DNA of 64,000 nucleotides, taken from contig NZ_VCYI01000012.1 in assembly GCF_030464365.1 (NCBI RefSeq), forward strand, positions 1 through 64,000. The letters are read 5' to 3'. Positions 49,925 through 57,563 of this stretch are shown piece by piece. The stretch is from Methanoculleus methanifontis (lineage in GTDB: Archaea; Halobacteriota; Methanomicrobia; Methanomicrobiales; Methanoculleaceae). Position numbers and translations under genes: made by a program. The notes under the pieces are model-generated. The model worked only from the letters and a program-made list of their open reading frames with translations. It had not been told where the DNA came from and made no database searches. Positions within the stretch are counted from its first letter, which is position 1. Each line of letters begins with the position of its first letter.

Positions 49925-50263
49925 TCACAGCAGCCGCGTCCCGGTCGTCGGGCGCGGGACCTTCACCACCAGCACCCGGAAAGTGCCGTCGCTCTCGTTC
50001 ATCAAGCGGTGCGGTATCTTTGCCGGGCTGTCGACCAGGTGGTCCTTGCCGACCTCCGCACGCTCGTCGCCGATCTCGACGATTCCCGTCCCCTCGAGGA
50101 CGTAGAAGAAGACGTCCACCGGGGTTATGTGCTTCTTTAACGACTCTCCCGGCGCAAGCGTGATCACGACCGCGTTCGCGTGCTCGGTGTCGTAGACCTT
50201 CCGGGCGTCGACGTTATGCGGATTCTTGCCGATCGGTTCCTGTGCTACATCAACAATCTTCAT
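49925..50263 (-). CDS. Cupin-domain protein
   Basis: The product has about 112 residues, starting MKIVDVAQEPIGKNPHNVDA. Cupin motif 1 is GESLKKHITPVDVFFYVLEG and motif 2 DSPAKIPHRLMNESDG. ATG 50263 is chosen because GGAG lies nine bases before it; ATG 50272 and 50293 are also in frame. It follows the DUF2115 gene by 30 bases on the same strand. Confidence 0.8.
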   Translation of the reverse strand: MKIVDVAQEPIGKNPHNVDARKVYDTEHANAVVITLAPGESLKKHITPVDVFFYVLEGTGIVEIGDERAEVGKDHLVDSPAKIPHRLMNESDGTFRVLVVKVPRPTTGTRLL

Positions 50264-50293
50264 ATCATCCATCTCCAGTCTGTTGTATCGCAT

Positions 50294-51064
50294 TCATCCC
50301 TTATAATTCGTCCAGTAGTTCGCGAGGCTCTCCCGCCGCCGCCGCTCATGGCGACGGGCCCGCATCTCCGGGAAGGTCGGCTCATCGCTCTGGACCGCCG
50401 GACAGTAGGGGCAGAGAGCATACGATACGTCGTCGGCCTTGTCCCTGACCGGGCAGAGATAGGCCCCCTCCCACTCGTCGACGATCTGCCCTCCGGGAAA
50501 CGGGGTGCCGACGGGATGTGCGGGTTCTTCCACAACAAACATGGTGAACGCGGAGAGGAGGTACTTCAGGTAGAGGAACTTCGGGTCCTTCTCCCGCGCC
50601 TTCTCGGTGCAGGCCTCCGCCACCATGGCGCAGTAGGCGCCGAGTGCCGGGTCCGGTGGGTCGTCGGATCCGCCGCCGTTCCGGGAGAGGAGGACCAGCT
50701 GGTGGTGTGCCCCGAAGATCTCCTCTCTGACGCTCTCGAGGAGCCGGTCGCGATAGTCCTCCGGGAGGCCGGCAACCTTCCGCTCGAACCGGGCGTGCAT
50801 CATCTCAAGGTCGTGCAGGTCGAACGCCTTCATCTCGTCGGCGATGACGCAGAGGAGGTCCCTCTTCGTCGCTGCCTCCTGCATTCGCCGGCACGCTCTC
50901 CTGATCGCCGCCACCGATACCGACTGCCCGTCCCCGGCCTCGCCTTCATCATCAAAGGGGTCGATGATGAAGGAGCAGGCGTCGCGGGGGCCGGCCCCGG
51001 GCGTCTCGCGGCCTTCCCGGCCGATGAGCCGCAGAATACGGTTCAGTATCGTCTCCAGCCGCAT
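50294..51064 (-). CDS. DUF2115 family protein
   Basis: The 256-residue soluble protein has the DUF2115 hallmark LSAFTMFVVEEPAHPVGTPF followed by PGGQIV, and a cysteine cluster LCPVRDKADDVSYALCPYC that could bind a metal. The family is found mainly in methanogens and has no known function. It is first in a five-gene operon and divergent from the TrmB-type regulator, with a 75-base shared intergenic region. Confidence 0.8.
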   Translation of the reverse strand: MRLETILNRILRLIGREGRETPGAGPRDACSFIIDPFDDEGEAGDGQSVSVAAIRRACRRMQEAATKRDLLCVIADEMKAFDLHDLEMMHARFERKVAGLPEDYRDRLLESVREEIFGAHHQLVLLSRNGGGSDDPPDPALGAYCAMVAEACTEKAREKDPKFLYLKYLLSAFTMFVVEEPAHPVGTPFPGGQIVDEWEGAYLCPVRDKADDVSYALCPYCPAVQSDEPTFPEMRARRHERRRRESLANYWTNYKG

Positions 51065-51139
51065 GGTCTCACCAGAGTTTACATAAGAAGATGCGATGCG
51101 GAGAGGTTTAATCTTGATGTAACTTTCATAGTAACAACA
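51065..51139. promoter_or_regulatory. Divergent control region between DUF2115 operon and TrmB regulator
   Basis: The region contains gtaac-tttcata-gtaac (51119-51135), a direct repeat 12 bases apart, abutting the regulator's ATG, plus gtttac near 51078. AT-rich boxes (gtttaatc on plus; the same read on minus as gattaaac) may be promoters. Such repeats are likely binding sites for the TrmB protein itself. Confidence 0.45.
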
Positions 51140-51973
51140 ATGAACGGTCTTGTCAGGAACCTGACGGCCCTCGGATTGACGGAGTACGAAGCCCGGGTTT
51201 ACGCGGCCCTCGTCGGGATCGGCGAGGGGAGCGCCCGCCAGGTCCACGAGGCGAGCGGAGTCCCCCGGCCGAGGGTCTACGACATCGCCGAAGGGCTTGC
51301 CGCACGGGGTTTCATCACCGTCCGGCGGGGGAACCCCTATCTCTACATCCCGGCCGAGCCCGCGGTCGTCATCCACCACCTGAAGAGCGCCGTGGACGCC
51401 GCGGCGACGGCGGCGGTGCAGGGTCTCGACGCCCTCTCGCTCGACGCCCGGGCGAAGAACTCGCCGATCTGGTATGTGCAGGGGGAGTGGAGCATCCGGC
51501 GCCACGCGGAGTCGCTTGCCGGCGGCGTCGCCCGCGACCTCGCCGTCGTCTGCCTGGACTACCGGGAGATCGGCGAGTTCGCCCGCCTGATTGCCGATAC
51601 ATCGAGGGAGCGTCCCGTGAGCGTCCTCCTCCCGAACGGGAAGCGCGGGATCAAGAAGCCGCTCGGGGACGCGTCCCTCTACGTCCCGAAGCCTTTCTGC
51701 ACCTTCTTCCAGGAGAACATCTTCGAGAAGATCTACTGCGGCCCCATCCCGGTGGACGGGTCGGCGTTCCTGCTCGATTACATCTTCATCGCCGACGACC
51801 GCGTCTGCATGATCGTCTACCGCCAGGATGGGGTCCGGAACGCCGTCGTGATCACCCTGCCGTTCATCGCCTGCGTCCAGAGACAGTTCGTCAACCGGAT
51901 GATCGCGAACGCCGACTGCATCGGCGGCCCCCTTCCGCGGCCCCCTGATCAGGCGGAGTCGAGCGGTATGTAG
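51140..51973 (+). CDS. TrmB-family transcriptional regulator
   Basis: The 277-residue protein has an N-terminal winged helix typical of TrmB (LTALGLTEYEARVYAALVGI, then ASGVPRPRVYDIAEGLAARG). The C-terminal effector domain is about 190 residues and contains FFQENIFEKIYCGPIPVDGS; TrmB proteins there sense sugars or other metabolites. It is divergent from the DUF2115 operon and its 3' end overlaps the sulfite-reductase-like gene by 25 bases. It probably controls the divergent operon; ligand unknown. Confidence 0.85.
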   Translation: MNGLVRNLTALGLTEYEARVYAALVGIGEGSARQVHEASGVPRPRVYDIAEGLAARGFITVRRGNPYLYIPAEPAVVIHHLKSAVDAAATAAVQGLDALSLDARAKNSPIWYVQGEWSIRRHAESLAGGVARDLAVVCLDYREIGEFARLIADTSRERPVSVLLPNGKRGIKKPLGDASLYVPKPFCTFFQENIFEKIYCGPIPVDGSAFLLDYIFIADDRVCMIVYRQDGVRNAVVITLPFIACVQRQFVNRMIANADCIGGPLPRPPDQAESSGM

Positions 51974-52635
51974 GGGGCGAAGGTCAGGACGTCATTTTTG
52001 ACGGCGTCAAACCCGACCCGCTCGAGGAACCGTGCGGTCCGCTCTCCCGGTTTGGCGTTGGCCCGGTAGTACTCAAGCAGACGGCGGACCAGGTCGAGGG
52101 CCTGATCTTTCGTGAGGTCTTTTGCGGCGACGTCGCCGATCCGGGGGCGGCCGCCGGAGTTACCGCCGAAGATGACCGTCCAGCCTTTCGCGTTCCCCAT
52201 GAGCCCGATGTCGCGGAGGTAACTCTCGCCGCAGCACCGGGGGCATCCCGAGACGCCCATCTTGAGTTTTGCTGGCAGATCCATCTCCTGGTAGAGATCC
52301 TCGACCTCGAGCCCGAGGCCCAGGGAGTCCTGTTTGCCGTATTTGCAGGTCACCGTCCCGGGACATGCCTGGACGTAGTGGACGCAGGGCGCGGTCGCCT
52401 GCCCGACGGTCATCCCGAGTTCGTTCCAGATGCTCTCGACGTCCTCTTCTTTGATCCCGACGAGCACCATCCGCTGTCCCGACGTCATCTTGATGACGGG
52501 GATCTCGTAGCGCCTGACGACCTTGACGATGCTCTCCAGGTGCTCCGGGCTGACGATCCCCGCGGGGGTTCTCGGCACGATCGCGTAGGACGTTTTATCT
52601 CTCTGGAGGATTGCTCCTCTGGGTCCGTTTTCCAT
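51949..52635 (-). CDS. Small siroheme sulfite/nitrite reductase-like protein
   Basis: The 228-residue protein is of the low-molecular-mass sulfite reductase type. The N-terminal ferredoxin-like half (YAIVPRTPAGIVSPEHLESI) is followed by cluster/siroheme motifs CVHYVQACPGTVTCKYG and GVSGCPRCCGESYLRD (C-x5-C and C-x3-C). The C-terminal ferredoxin-like iron-sulfur insertion of larger enzymes is absent. ATG 52635 with gagaggtg upstream is chosen over the long non-conserved extension. It lies 184 bases downstream of cooS on the same strand. Sulfite or nitrite could be the substrate. Confidence 0.82.
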   Translation of the reverse strand: MENGPRGAILQRDKTSYAIVPRTPAGIVSPEHLESIVKVVRRYEIPVIKMTSGQRMVLVGIKEEDVESIWNELGMTVGQATAPCVHYVQACPGTVTCKYGKQDSLGLGLEVEDLYQEMDLPAKLKMGVSGCPRCCGESYLRDIGLMGNAKGWTVIFGGNSGGRPRIGDVAAKDLTKDQALDLVRRLLEYYRANAKPGERTARFLERVGFDAVKNDVLTFAPYIPLDSA

Positions 52636-52819
52636 GCTCGTTTTCACCTCTCCGGCAGTTTCGGATGCGCCGGATACAATCCAGCCATCGCCGTCGGGAG
52701 GGAAAAGCGTGGTGTCACTCCGCGGGGTACACCCGTTCAGGCACTCCCATACGGCCGATTGGGGGACCGCATCTCCCACCTGACCGGCCCGGCCCACGGT
52801 GCTGAGGGGTATGACCCCC

Positions 52820-54730
52820 TCATAACCCCAGTTTCGCCCGCTTCCCCTCGATGTGCTCCAGGATCCCATCCGTTGCCGCTTTTGCGTCCGTCTCGACGTG
52901 GAGCACCCCGCCGGTGATGCCGGGCAGGTCCTCGGTCAGGAGTTTGACGAGGTCCGGCCCCCCGGTCACGGTCGGGATCGGGTTGACGTAGGTGTAGAGG
53001 CCGAGCGCGAGCGCGAAGAGGGCATCGATCGTCGCTTTCTGCTCCATGTACTCCGGGGCGGCGACGGCGACCGGGAGGTCGGGGAGGGGAACGCCGCCGA
53101 GGGCCTCGGAGACCGCGAGAAGGAGGTCGGCGCACCTGCCGGTGTCGGTGCAGGTCCCGAACCCGAGCACCGGCGGTACGCCGAGCGCCGTGCAGAGCCC
53201 TTTCAGCCCCGGCCCGGCCTTCTCCTTCGCCTCCGGTGAGCAGAGCCCGGCGACCTGGAGGGCCGCGACCCCGCACCCCATCCCGAGCACCAAGACGTCG
53301 CGGGCGATCAGGTTCTCCGCGACCGCGACGGTGTGGACGTCCTGCCCGGTGTCGCGCAGCGTGGTGCAGGAGACGAGCCCCACGACGCCCCGGATGGTGC
53401 CGTCCTTGATGGCACCGAGCAGCGGGTCGAGGCTCCCGCCGAGCGCGTCGACGATGCTCTCCGTGGCGAACCCGACCACCGCCTCCCGCACGGGAAGACC
53501 CCGGATCGGTTCAATCGTGTCGTGCCGCTCCTTGAAGTTCTCGATCCCCATCTGCAGGAGGGTCGCCGCCTGCTCTTTTGCCTCCTCCGGGACGTAATCG
53601 AGCCGCTCCGTCCCGCCCTCGAAGACCACGACCTCGCTCACGGGGATCAGTTTGAAGTGGTACTTCTCGGCGTAGAGGGGGTCGAGCGGGAGCGAACAGT
53701 TCATATCGGCGGCAAAGACGTCCACCGCCCCGGTGGCAAGGACCGCCTCCTGCATGATCCAGTTGCCGGTGTAGCCGTAGAAGACGTCGTCCATCTCCCG
53801 GCGCTGGATCAGTTCCTGTCCGGTCTCGATGTTCGCGATGATCCGAAGGCCCTTCGCCCCCGCATCCTTCGCCTTCTGCTGCCACTCGCCGGTGCGGGCG
53901 AGGTCGATGAGGGCAAACCCGAGGAAGGGTTCGTGACCGTTCGGGAGGATGTTGACGTAGTCGGGGTCGAGCACCCCGAGGTCGACCCGCATCGGGTGCG
54001 GGCGGGGGATGCCGTAGAGGATGTCCTGGATGTACTCGAGGACGATCTGGCTCTGGTAGGCCATCGCGACACCGAGGCGCATCGCCCGCATGGCGTGGCT
54101 CGCGAACCAGCCGTCGACGTTCGTGAGCGTCGAGGCGGTATCGACGATCGCCTCCCCGTAGATCCCGCCCGGGAAGAGGTTGAGCCGCTTCCAGGTCTCT
54201 TTGCGCTCCTCCGGAGCGAGCCGCTCCACGATCCGGCTCGGCTCGTGGGTGAACCGGTGGAAGTCCTCCTCTACGAAGTCGCAGAGCCGGAGCGCGACCT
54301 CGGCGTCGCTCCCGCCGGTATCGATCCCGAGCCGCCCGGCAAACGTCCTGAGTTTCTCCGGCTCCGCGATCGAGAACGGGGTCTTTCCCTCCGCGGTCGC
54401 CCGGAGGGTGCGGACGGCCTGCGCCGCGTGGAAGTGGTAGTTCGACGCACCCATGACGTTCCGGAGAAGCATCATCCGCATCGCCATGCCGTCGGCATTG
54501 ATCCCGCAGACGCCCCGCCAGTTCCGGGAGGCGTCCGCCCGGCAGGGGCCGTTCGAACAGAAGTCGCACCGTGCTCCCGCCTGGCAGTAGGCGCACCGCT
54601 TGTCGGGATCTCTTCCGAGACCCTGCGCCTCGTAGCGGTCCCAGACGTTCGACATGCCGTCCGCTTTGAGCCGCTCGTAGACGGTTCTCACCGAGTCGTG
54701 GTAGGATATCCTGTCGCTCTCCATGGTCAT
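52820..54730 (-). CDS. cooS: Anaerobic carbon monoxide dehydrogenase catalytic subunit CooS
   Basis: The 636-residue monofunctional Ni-Fe CODH has D/B-cluster cysteines in RCAYCQAGARCDFCSNGPCR and GVCGINADGM. Its C-cluster ligands are in NILPNGHEPFLG (His), FAADMNCSLPLD (Cys), VGLVSCTTLRD, LGMGCGVAALQ, GFGTCTDTGR and APEYMEQKA. It interconverts CO and CO2. No cooF or CODH/ACS genes are adjacent. A TATA-like ttctttatgc on the complement (about 54751-54760) gives a nearly leaderless start. Several C-cluster neighbours differ from the usual CNN and TGCCA forms. Confidence 0.92.
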   Translation of the reverse strand: MTMESDRISYHDSVRTVYERLKADGMSNVWDRYEAQGLGRDPDKRCAYCQAGARCDFCSNGPCRADASRNWRGVCGINADGMAMRMMLLRNVMGASNYHFHAAQAVRTLRATAEGKTPFSIAEPEKLRTFAGRLGIDTGGSDAEVALRLCDFVEEDFHRFTHEPSRIVERLAPEERKETWKRLNLFPGGIYGEAIVDTASTLTNVDGWFASHAMRAMRLGVAMAYQSQIVLEYIQDILYGIPRPHPMRVDLGVLDPDYVNILPNGHEPFLGFALIDLARTGEWQQKAKDAGAKGLRIIANIETGQELIQRREMDDVFYGYTGNWIMQEAVLATGAVDVFAADMNCSLPLDPLYAEKYHFKLIPVSEVVVFEGGTERLDYVPEEAKEQAATLLQMGIENFKERHDTIEPIRGLPVREAVVGFATESIVDALGGSLDPLLGAIKDGTIRGVVGLVSCTTLRDTGQDVHTVAVAENLIARDVLVLGMGCGVAALQVAGLCSPEAKEKAGPGLKGLCTALGVPPVLGFGTCTDTGRCADLLLAVSEALGGVPLPDLPVAVAAPEYMEQKATIDALFALALGLYTYVNPIPTVTGGPDLVKLLTEDLPGITGGVLHVETDAKAATDGILEHIEGKRAKLGL

Positions 54731-54775
54731 GGGGAGAGGAACTGGATCGAGGCATAAAGAAGGTATCGGTGCGGG

Positions 54776-55120
54776 TTATTCCTCCTCGATATACCGTTTC
54801 AGGGCCGCGGCGTTGTTGTGGGTCTCGTCTCTCGCGGCGTAGAGGAGCGTGACGGTCTCCTCCACCGCCTCCTGCCTGAGCCGGGCGAGTTCTTCCTCTT
54901 TTCCCGCGAGTTCTGCCCGGTAGCGCCGGAGAAACTCCTCCCACTTCGCCGGGTCGTGCCCGAACCATCGCCGCAGTTCGCCCGACGGTGCGAGTTCCTT
55001 CTCCCACCGGTCGAGCGACGCCTTCTCTTTCGAGATGCCCCTCGGCCATATCCGGTCGACGAGAACCCGGGTGCCGTCGTCTTCTGAGGGTATCGCATAG
55101 ATCCTCTTTATACGTATCAT
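54776..55120 (-). CDS. DUF488 family protein
   Basis: The 114-residue protein begins with the DUF488 pattern IKRIYAIPSEDDGTRVLVDR followed by IWPRGISKEKA, then WFGHDPAKWEEFLRRYRAEL and a C-terminal LLYAARDETHNNAA. The family is small, soluble and uncharacterised. It is upstream of cooS on the same strand with a 45-base gap containing the cooS promoter. Confidence 0.85.
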   Translation of the reverse strand: MIRIKRIYAIPSEDDGTRVLVDRIWPRGISKEKASLDRWEKELAPSGELRRWFGHDPAKWEEFLRRYRAELAGKEEELARLRQEAVEETVTLLYAARDETHNNAAALKRYIEEE

Positions 55121-55281
55121 GGCCGGAGATACGGCGCCCTCTCATTTAACCTGTGGGGGTGAAGGGGCGGAGCGGGAAGTCCCCACCGTTCAGGGTGGGG
55201 ATGAAAGCGGAGCCGCCCTTCTTCACGTTCACCCCGCACGGATCAAGTATATCTTATTTCAGATTAACTCTCTTGTTGTCC

Positions 55282-56520
55282 ATGCTCATTTCCTACAAGT
55301 ATCGAGCATATCCAGATGCAATTACCAGGACGCGGCTGAATACTGCACTCGATACCTGTCGGTGGCTCTACAACACCCTCCTCGAAGAGTGTACTACCGC
55401 ACGAGAGGCCGGGGTCGCTCCGACGATGCGAGGAATGCAGGCGCGGATCGTCACGCTAAAAGAGGAGAACCCGTTTCTGAAGGACGTGTACTCCAAAGTA
55501 CTTCAGATGGTGAACTACACCCTCTGGAGTAACCTGCGTGCCCTGTCGCAGACAAAGAAGAAAGGGCGGAAGATCGGCAAACTCCGGTTCAAGAGCGCAT
55601 CCCGGTACCGAACGCTCAACTATAACCAGTCGGGGTTCAAGATCAACCGTGAATACAGCACGATCACTTTCTCAAAGATCGGAGCAATTCCGTTCAGAAT
55701 GCACCGACCTTACTCAGGAGACGTGAAGGGTGTCTTGATCACCCGTTCCGGTGATAGATGGTATGTGATCGTTCAGGCAGAGCAGACAGTGTCTGCATCA
55801 AAGCGGGAAGGGCGTTCGGTTGGCATTGATGTTGGTTTGAACTCGTTTGTAGTTGATAGCGACGGTACAGTGATTGAGAATCCTCGGTTCTATGAGCGCT
55901 CGCTTGACCGAATCAAGAAGTTACAGCAAAGCATTGCCCGGAAGAAGCGACTTTCGCAGAACTGGAAAAAGGCAAAATACAGGCTGGAGAAGGTTTATGA
56001 GCACATCACGAACCAGAAGAACGATTTCCTGCACAAACTCTCCCGCCAGTACGTTGACACCTATGCAACGATCTGCGTTGAAGACCTGAATATCAAGTAT
56101 CTCAAAGAGAAGGATAAATCTCGCGGGCTTCGCAGGAGTATTCACGATGCTTCATGGGGACGATTCTATTCTTACCTCGCGTACAAGGCTGAAAGTGCTG
56201 GTACGACCGTCATCCAGATCGATCCCCGCGACACGACACAGATGTGCTCGAACTGCGGAAGCATCGTGAAGAAAAGTCTCTCCGAGAGAGTCCACGAATG
56301 CCCATACTGTGGGTTTGTTGCCGATAGAGATTACAATGCTGCGGTGAATATCCACCGCGTAGGGATGGAACAGCCCTTTGAGCCTGTGGAAATGCAGAGC
56401 ATTTCCCAGCCAGGGAAATCTTCGATTTCCCGTGCTGTGGAGATGATACCTCTACATCACATCTCTGTGATGCAAGTATTGTCCATGAAGCAGGAAGCCC
56501 CGCCCTTCAGGGCGGGGTAG
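55282..56520 (+). CDS. tnpB: TnpB RNA-guided nuclease (OrfB), element 2
   Basis: The 412-residue product starts MLISYKYRAYPDAITRTRLN. RuvC Asp is in VGIDVGLNSFVVD, Glu in TICVEDLNIKYL and the last Asp in VADRDYNAAVNI. The zinc finger is CSNCG...CPYCG. All key residues are present. It is clearly different in sequence from TnpB of element 1. The last 40 residues or so (VEMQSISQPGKSSISRAVEM and on) are encoded by the predicted guide-RNA region, and the stop codon lies inside the right-end block. ATG 55282 is chosen because the family N-terminus begins there. Confidence 0.9.
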   Translation: MLISYKYRAYPDAITRTRLNTALDTCRWLYNTLLEECTTAREAGVAPTMRGMQARIVTLKEENPFLKDVYSKVLQMVNYTLWSNLRALSQTKKKGRKIGKLRFKSASRYRTLNYNQSGFKINREYSTITFSKIGAIPFRMHRPYSGDVKGVLITRSGDRWYVIVQAEQTVSASKREGRSVGIDVGLNSFVVDSDGTVIENPRFYERSLDRIKKLQQSIARKKRLSQNWKKAKYRLEKVYEHITNQKNDFLHKLSRQYVDTYATICVEDLNIKYLKEKDKSRGLRRSIHDASWGRFYSYLAYKAESAGTTVIQIDPRDTTQMCSNCGSIVKKSLSERVHECPYCGFVADRDYNAAVNIHRVGMEQPFEPVEMQSISQPGKSSISRAVEMIPLHHISVMQVLSMKQEAPPFRAG

Positions 56521-56525
56521 TTCAC
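56390..56525 (+). ncRNA. Predicted omega RNA 3' region / right end of TnpB element 2
   Basis: Several hairpins stack before the element end: gggaaatc-ttc-gatttccc near 56414-56432, catcac-atctct-gtgatg near 56456-56473, and the terminal ccccgccc-ttca-gggcgggg. The guide would begin right after ttcac at 56525 with tcctgttctcggg. The region overlaps the tnpB coding end. Limits are estimated. Confidence 0.6.
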
Positions 56526-56587
56526 TCCTGTTCTCGGGGTGCACGGGGCAGGGAAGGTATAACTATGATGGAGATGAGTTCCCCGCC

Positions 56588-57031
56588 ATGAAGCCCAATG
56601 CAGTCCTTCTTGTGGCGCTCCTCGTCGTGAGCGCCGGTTCGCTTGCAGCGGGATGCACCCAGCCCGGCGGAGACGTCACCCCGACCGCCACGGAGACGGA
56701 AAACGATACAACGACGCCGACGTCCGCAACGGACGGCCCGGGTGTGACCTTCACCGTTGCCGCCGATAACCTGGCCTTTGATACGAGCACCATCACGGCG
56801 CCTGCGGGGGCGAACGTGACGATAACCTTCGAGAACAGGGATGACGGGATCCCGCACAACATCGCGGTCTACACGAATGCCTCGGCGGTCGAGGAGATCT
56901 TCGTGGGCGAGACCATCACCGGCCCGGCCCAGGCGACCTACACCTTCACGGCGCCGGATGAGCCCGGTACCTACTTCTTCCGGTGCGACGTCCATCCACA
57001 GCAGATGACCGGCGACTTCATCGTGGAGTGA
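56588..57031 (+). CDS. Cupredoxin (plastocyanin-like) lipoprotein
   Basis: The 147-residue protein has a signal peptide with lipobox (SLAAGC, Cys near 22), a Thr-rich linker and a type-1 copper domain. Copper ligands are visible: His in DGIPHNIAVY, and Cys, His and Met in YFFRCDVHPQQMTGDF. It is anchored outside the membrane and may carry electrons or bind copper. A TATA-like ggtataacta lies at about 56557-56566. It lies immediately beyond TnpB element 2. Confidence 0.88.
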   Translation: MKPNAVLLVALLVVSAGSLAAGCTQPGGDVTPTATETENDTTTPTSATDGPGVTFTVAADNLAFDTSTITAPAGANVTITFENRDDGIPHNIAVYTNASAVEEIFVGETITGPAQATYTFTAPDEPGTYFFRCDVHPQQMTGDFIVE

Positions 57032-57160
57032 TGGTTTTACAGGGCGTTCTCCCTCTTACCGCGTTCCGGGTGGGGTCTCTGCCCGGACCGGGGCTTCTGA
57101 CGGCAGCGGCCCAAACGGGTGGGCAAGTTATAAGTAACATGTGCGTGATGCCCCCCTTCC

Positions 57161-57427
57161 ATGAGGTATATCACAGTCCTTCTGGCAGTGCTCCTCATCC
57201 TGGGCGCAGGCATACTGGCCGCGGGATGCACAATGCCGGAGGGAGACGGCACCCAGCAGACCCCGATGGGAGAAGAGACTCCAATGGAGACCGAGACCCC
57301 GATGGAGATCGAGACTCCGATGGAAGAAGAGACGCCTCCAGGCATGGAAGAAGAGACGCCTCCAGGCATGGAAGAAGAGACCCTGATTGGAGGAGAAGCC
57401 CCCATGGGTGGTCAGGCAGAGTATTGA
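57161..57427 (+). CDS. Small acidic lipoprotein with ETP repeats
   Basis: The 88-residue protein has a signal peptide and lipobox (ILAAGC). The mature part is made of degenerate repeats (EETPMETETPMEIETPMEEE, then TPPGMEEETPPGM). It has no fold that can be recognised; probably an extended cell-surface peptide. A TATA box (gttataagtaa, 57127-57137) lies 24 bases upstream of the ATG. Confidence 0.72.
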   Translation: MRYITVLLAVLLILGAGILAAGCTMPEGDGTQQTPMGEETPMETETPMEIETPMEEETPPGMEEETPPGMEEETLIGGEAPMGGQAEY

Positions 57428-57447
57428 CGCGGTAAGACCATTGAACC

Positions 57448-57555
57448 GGCTGCATCGCGATGCAGCCCCCCCCACTTCTTTTTCTTACAGATTTCGTGGA
57501 AGAAGCGCGAAGGCACGTATCGGACACCGCCCCCGGCGCCGCATAAAAAAAAAAG
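57448..57555. terminator. Bidirectional termination region between convergent genes
   Basis: A perfect 20-base palindrome (ggctgcatcgcgatgcagcc, 57448-57467) followed by a pyrimidine tract (ttctttttctt) ends the small lipoprotein gene. A run of A at 57546-57555 (T on the complement) ends the large surface protein gene on the other strand. Confidence 0.6.
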
Positions 57556-57563
57556 GTTAGGGT

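Larger units (their letters stand above)
55155..56525 (+). mobile_element. TnpB-only (IS1341-type, IS200/IS605 superfamily) element 2
   Basis: The layout is the same as element 1. The left end (about 55160-55222) has a ccccacc-gttca-ggtgggg type hairpin within gcgggaag...atgaaagcggagcc. A tnpB gene and a right-end hairpin (ccccgccc at 56498-56505 with gggcgggg at 56510-56517) follow. No tnpA. The left-end stem differs in sequence from element 1 yet still pairs fully. It separates DUF488 from the cupredoxin gene. Confidence 0.8.
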
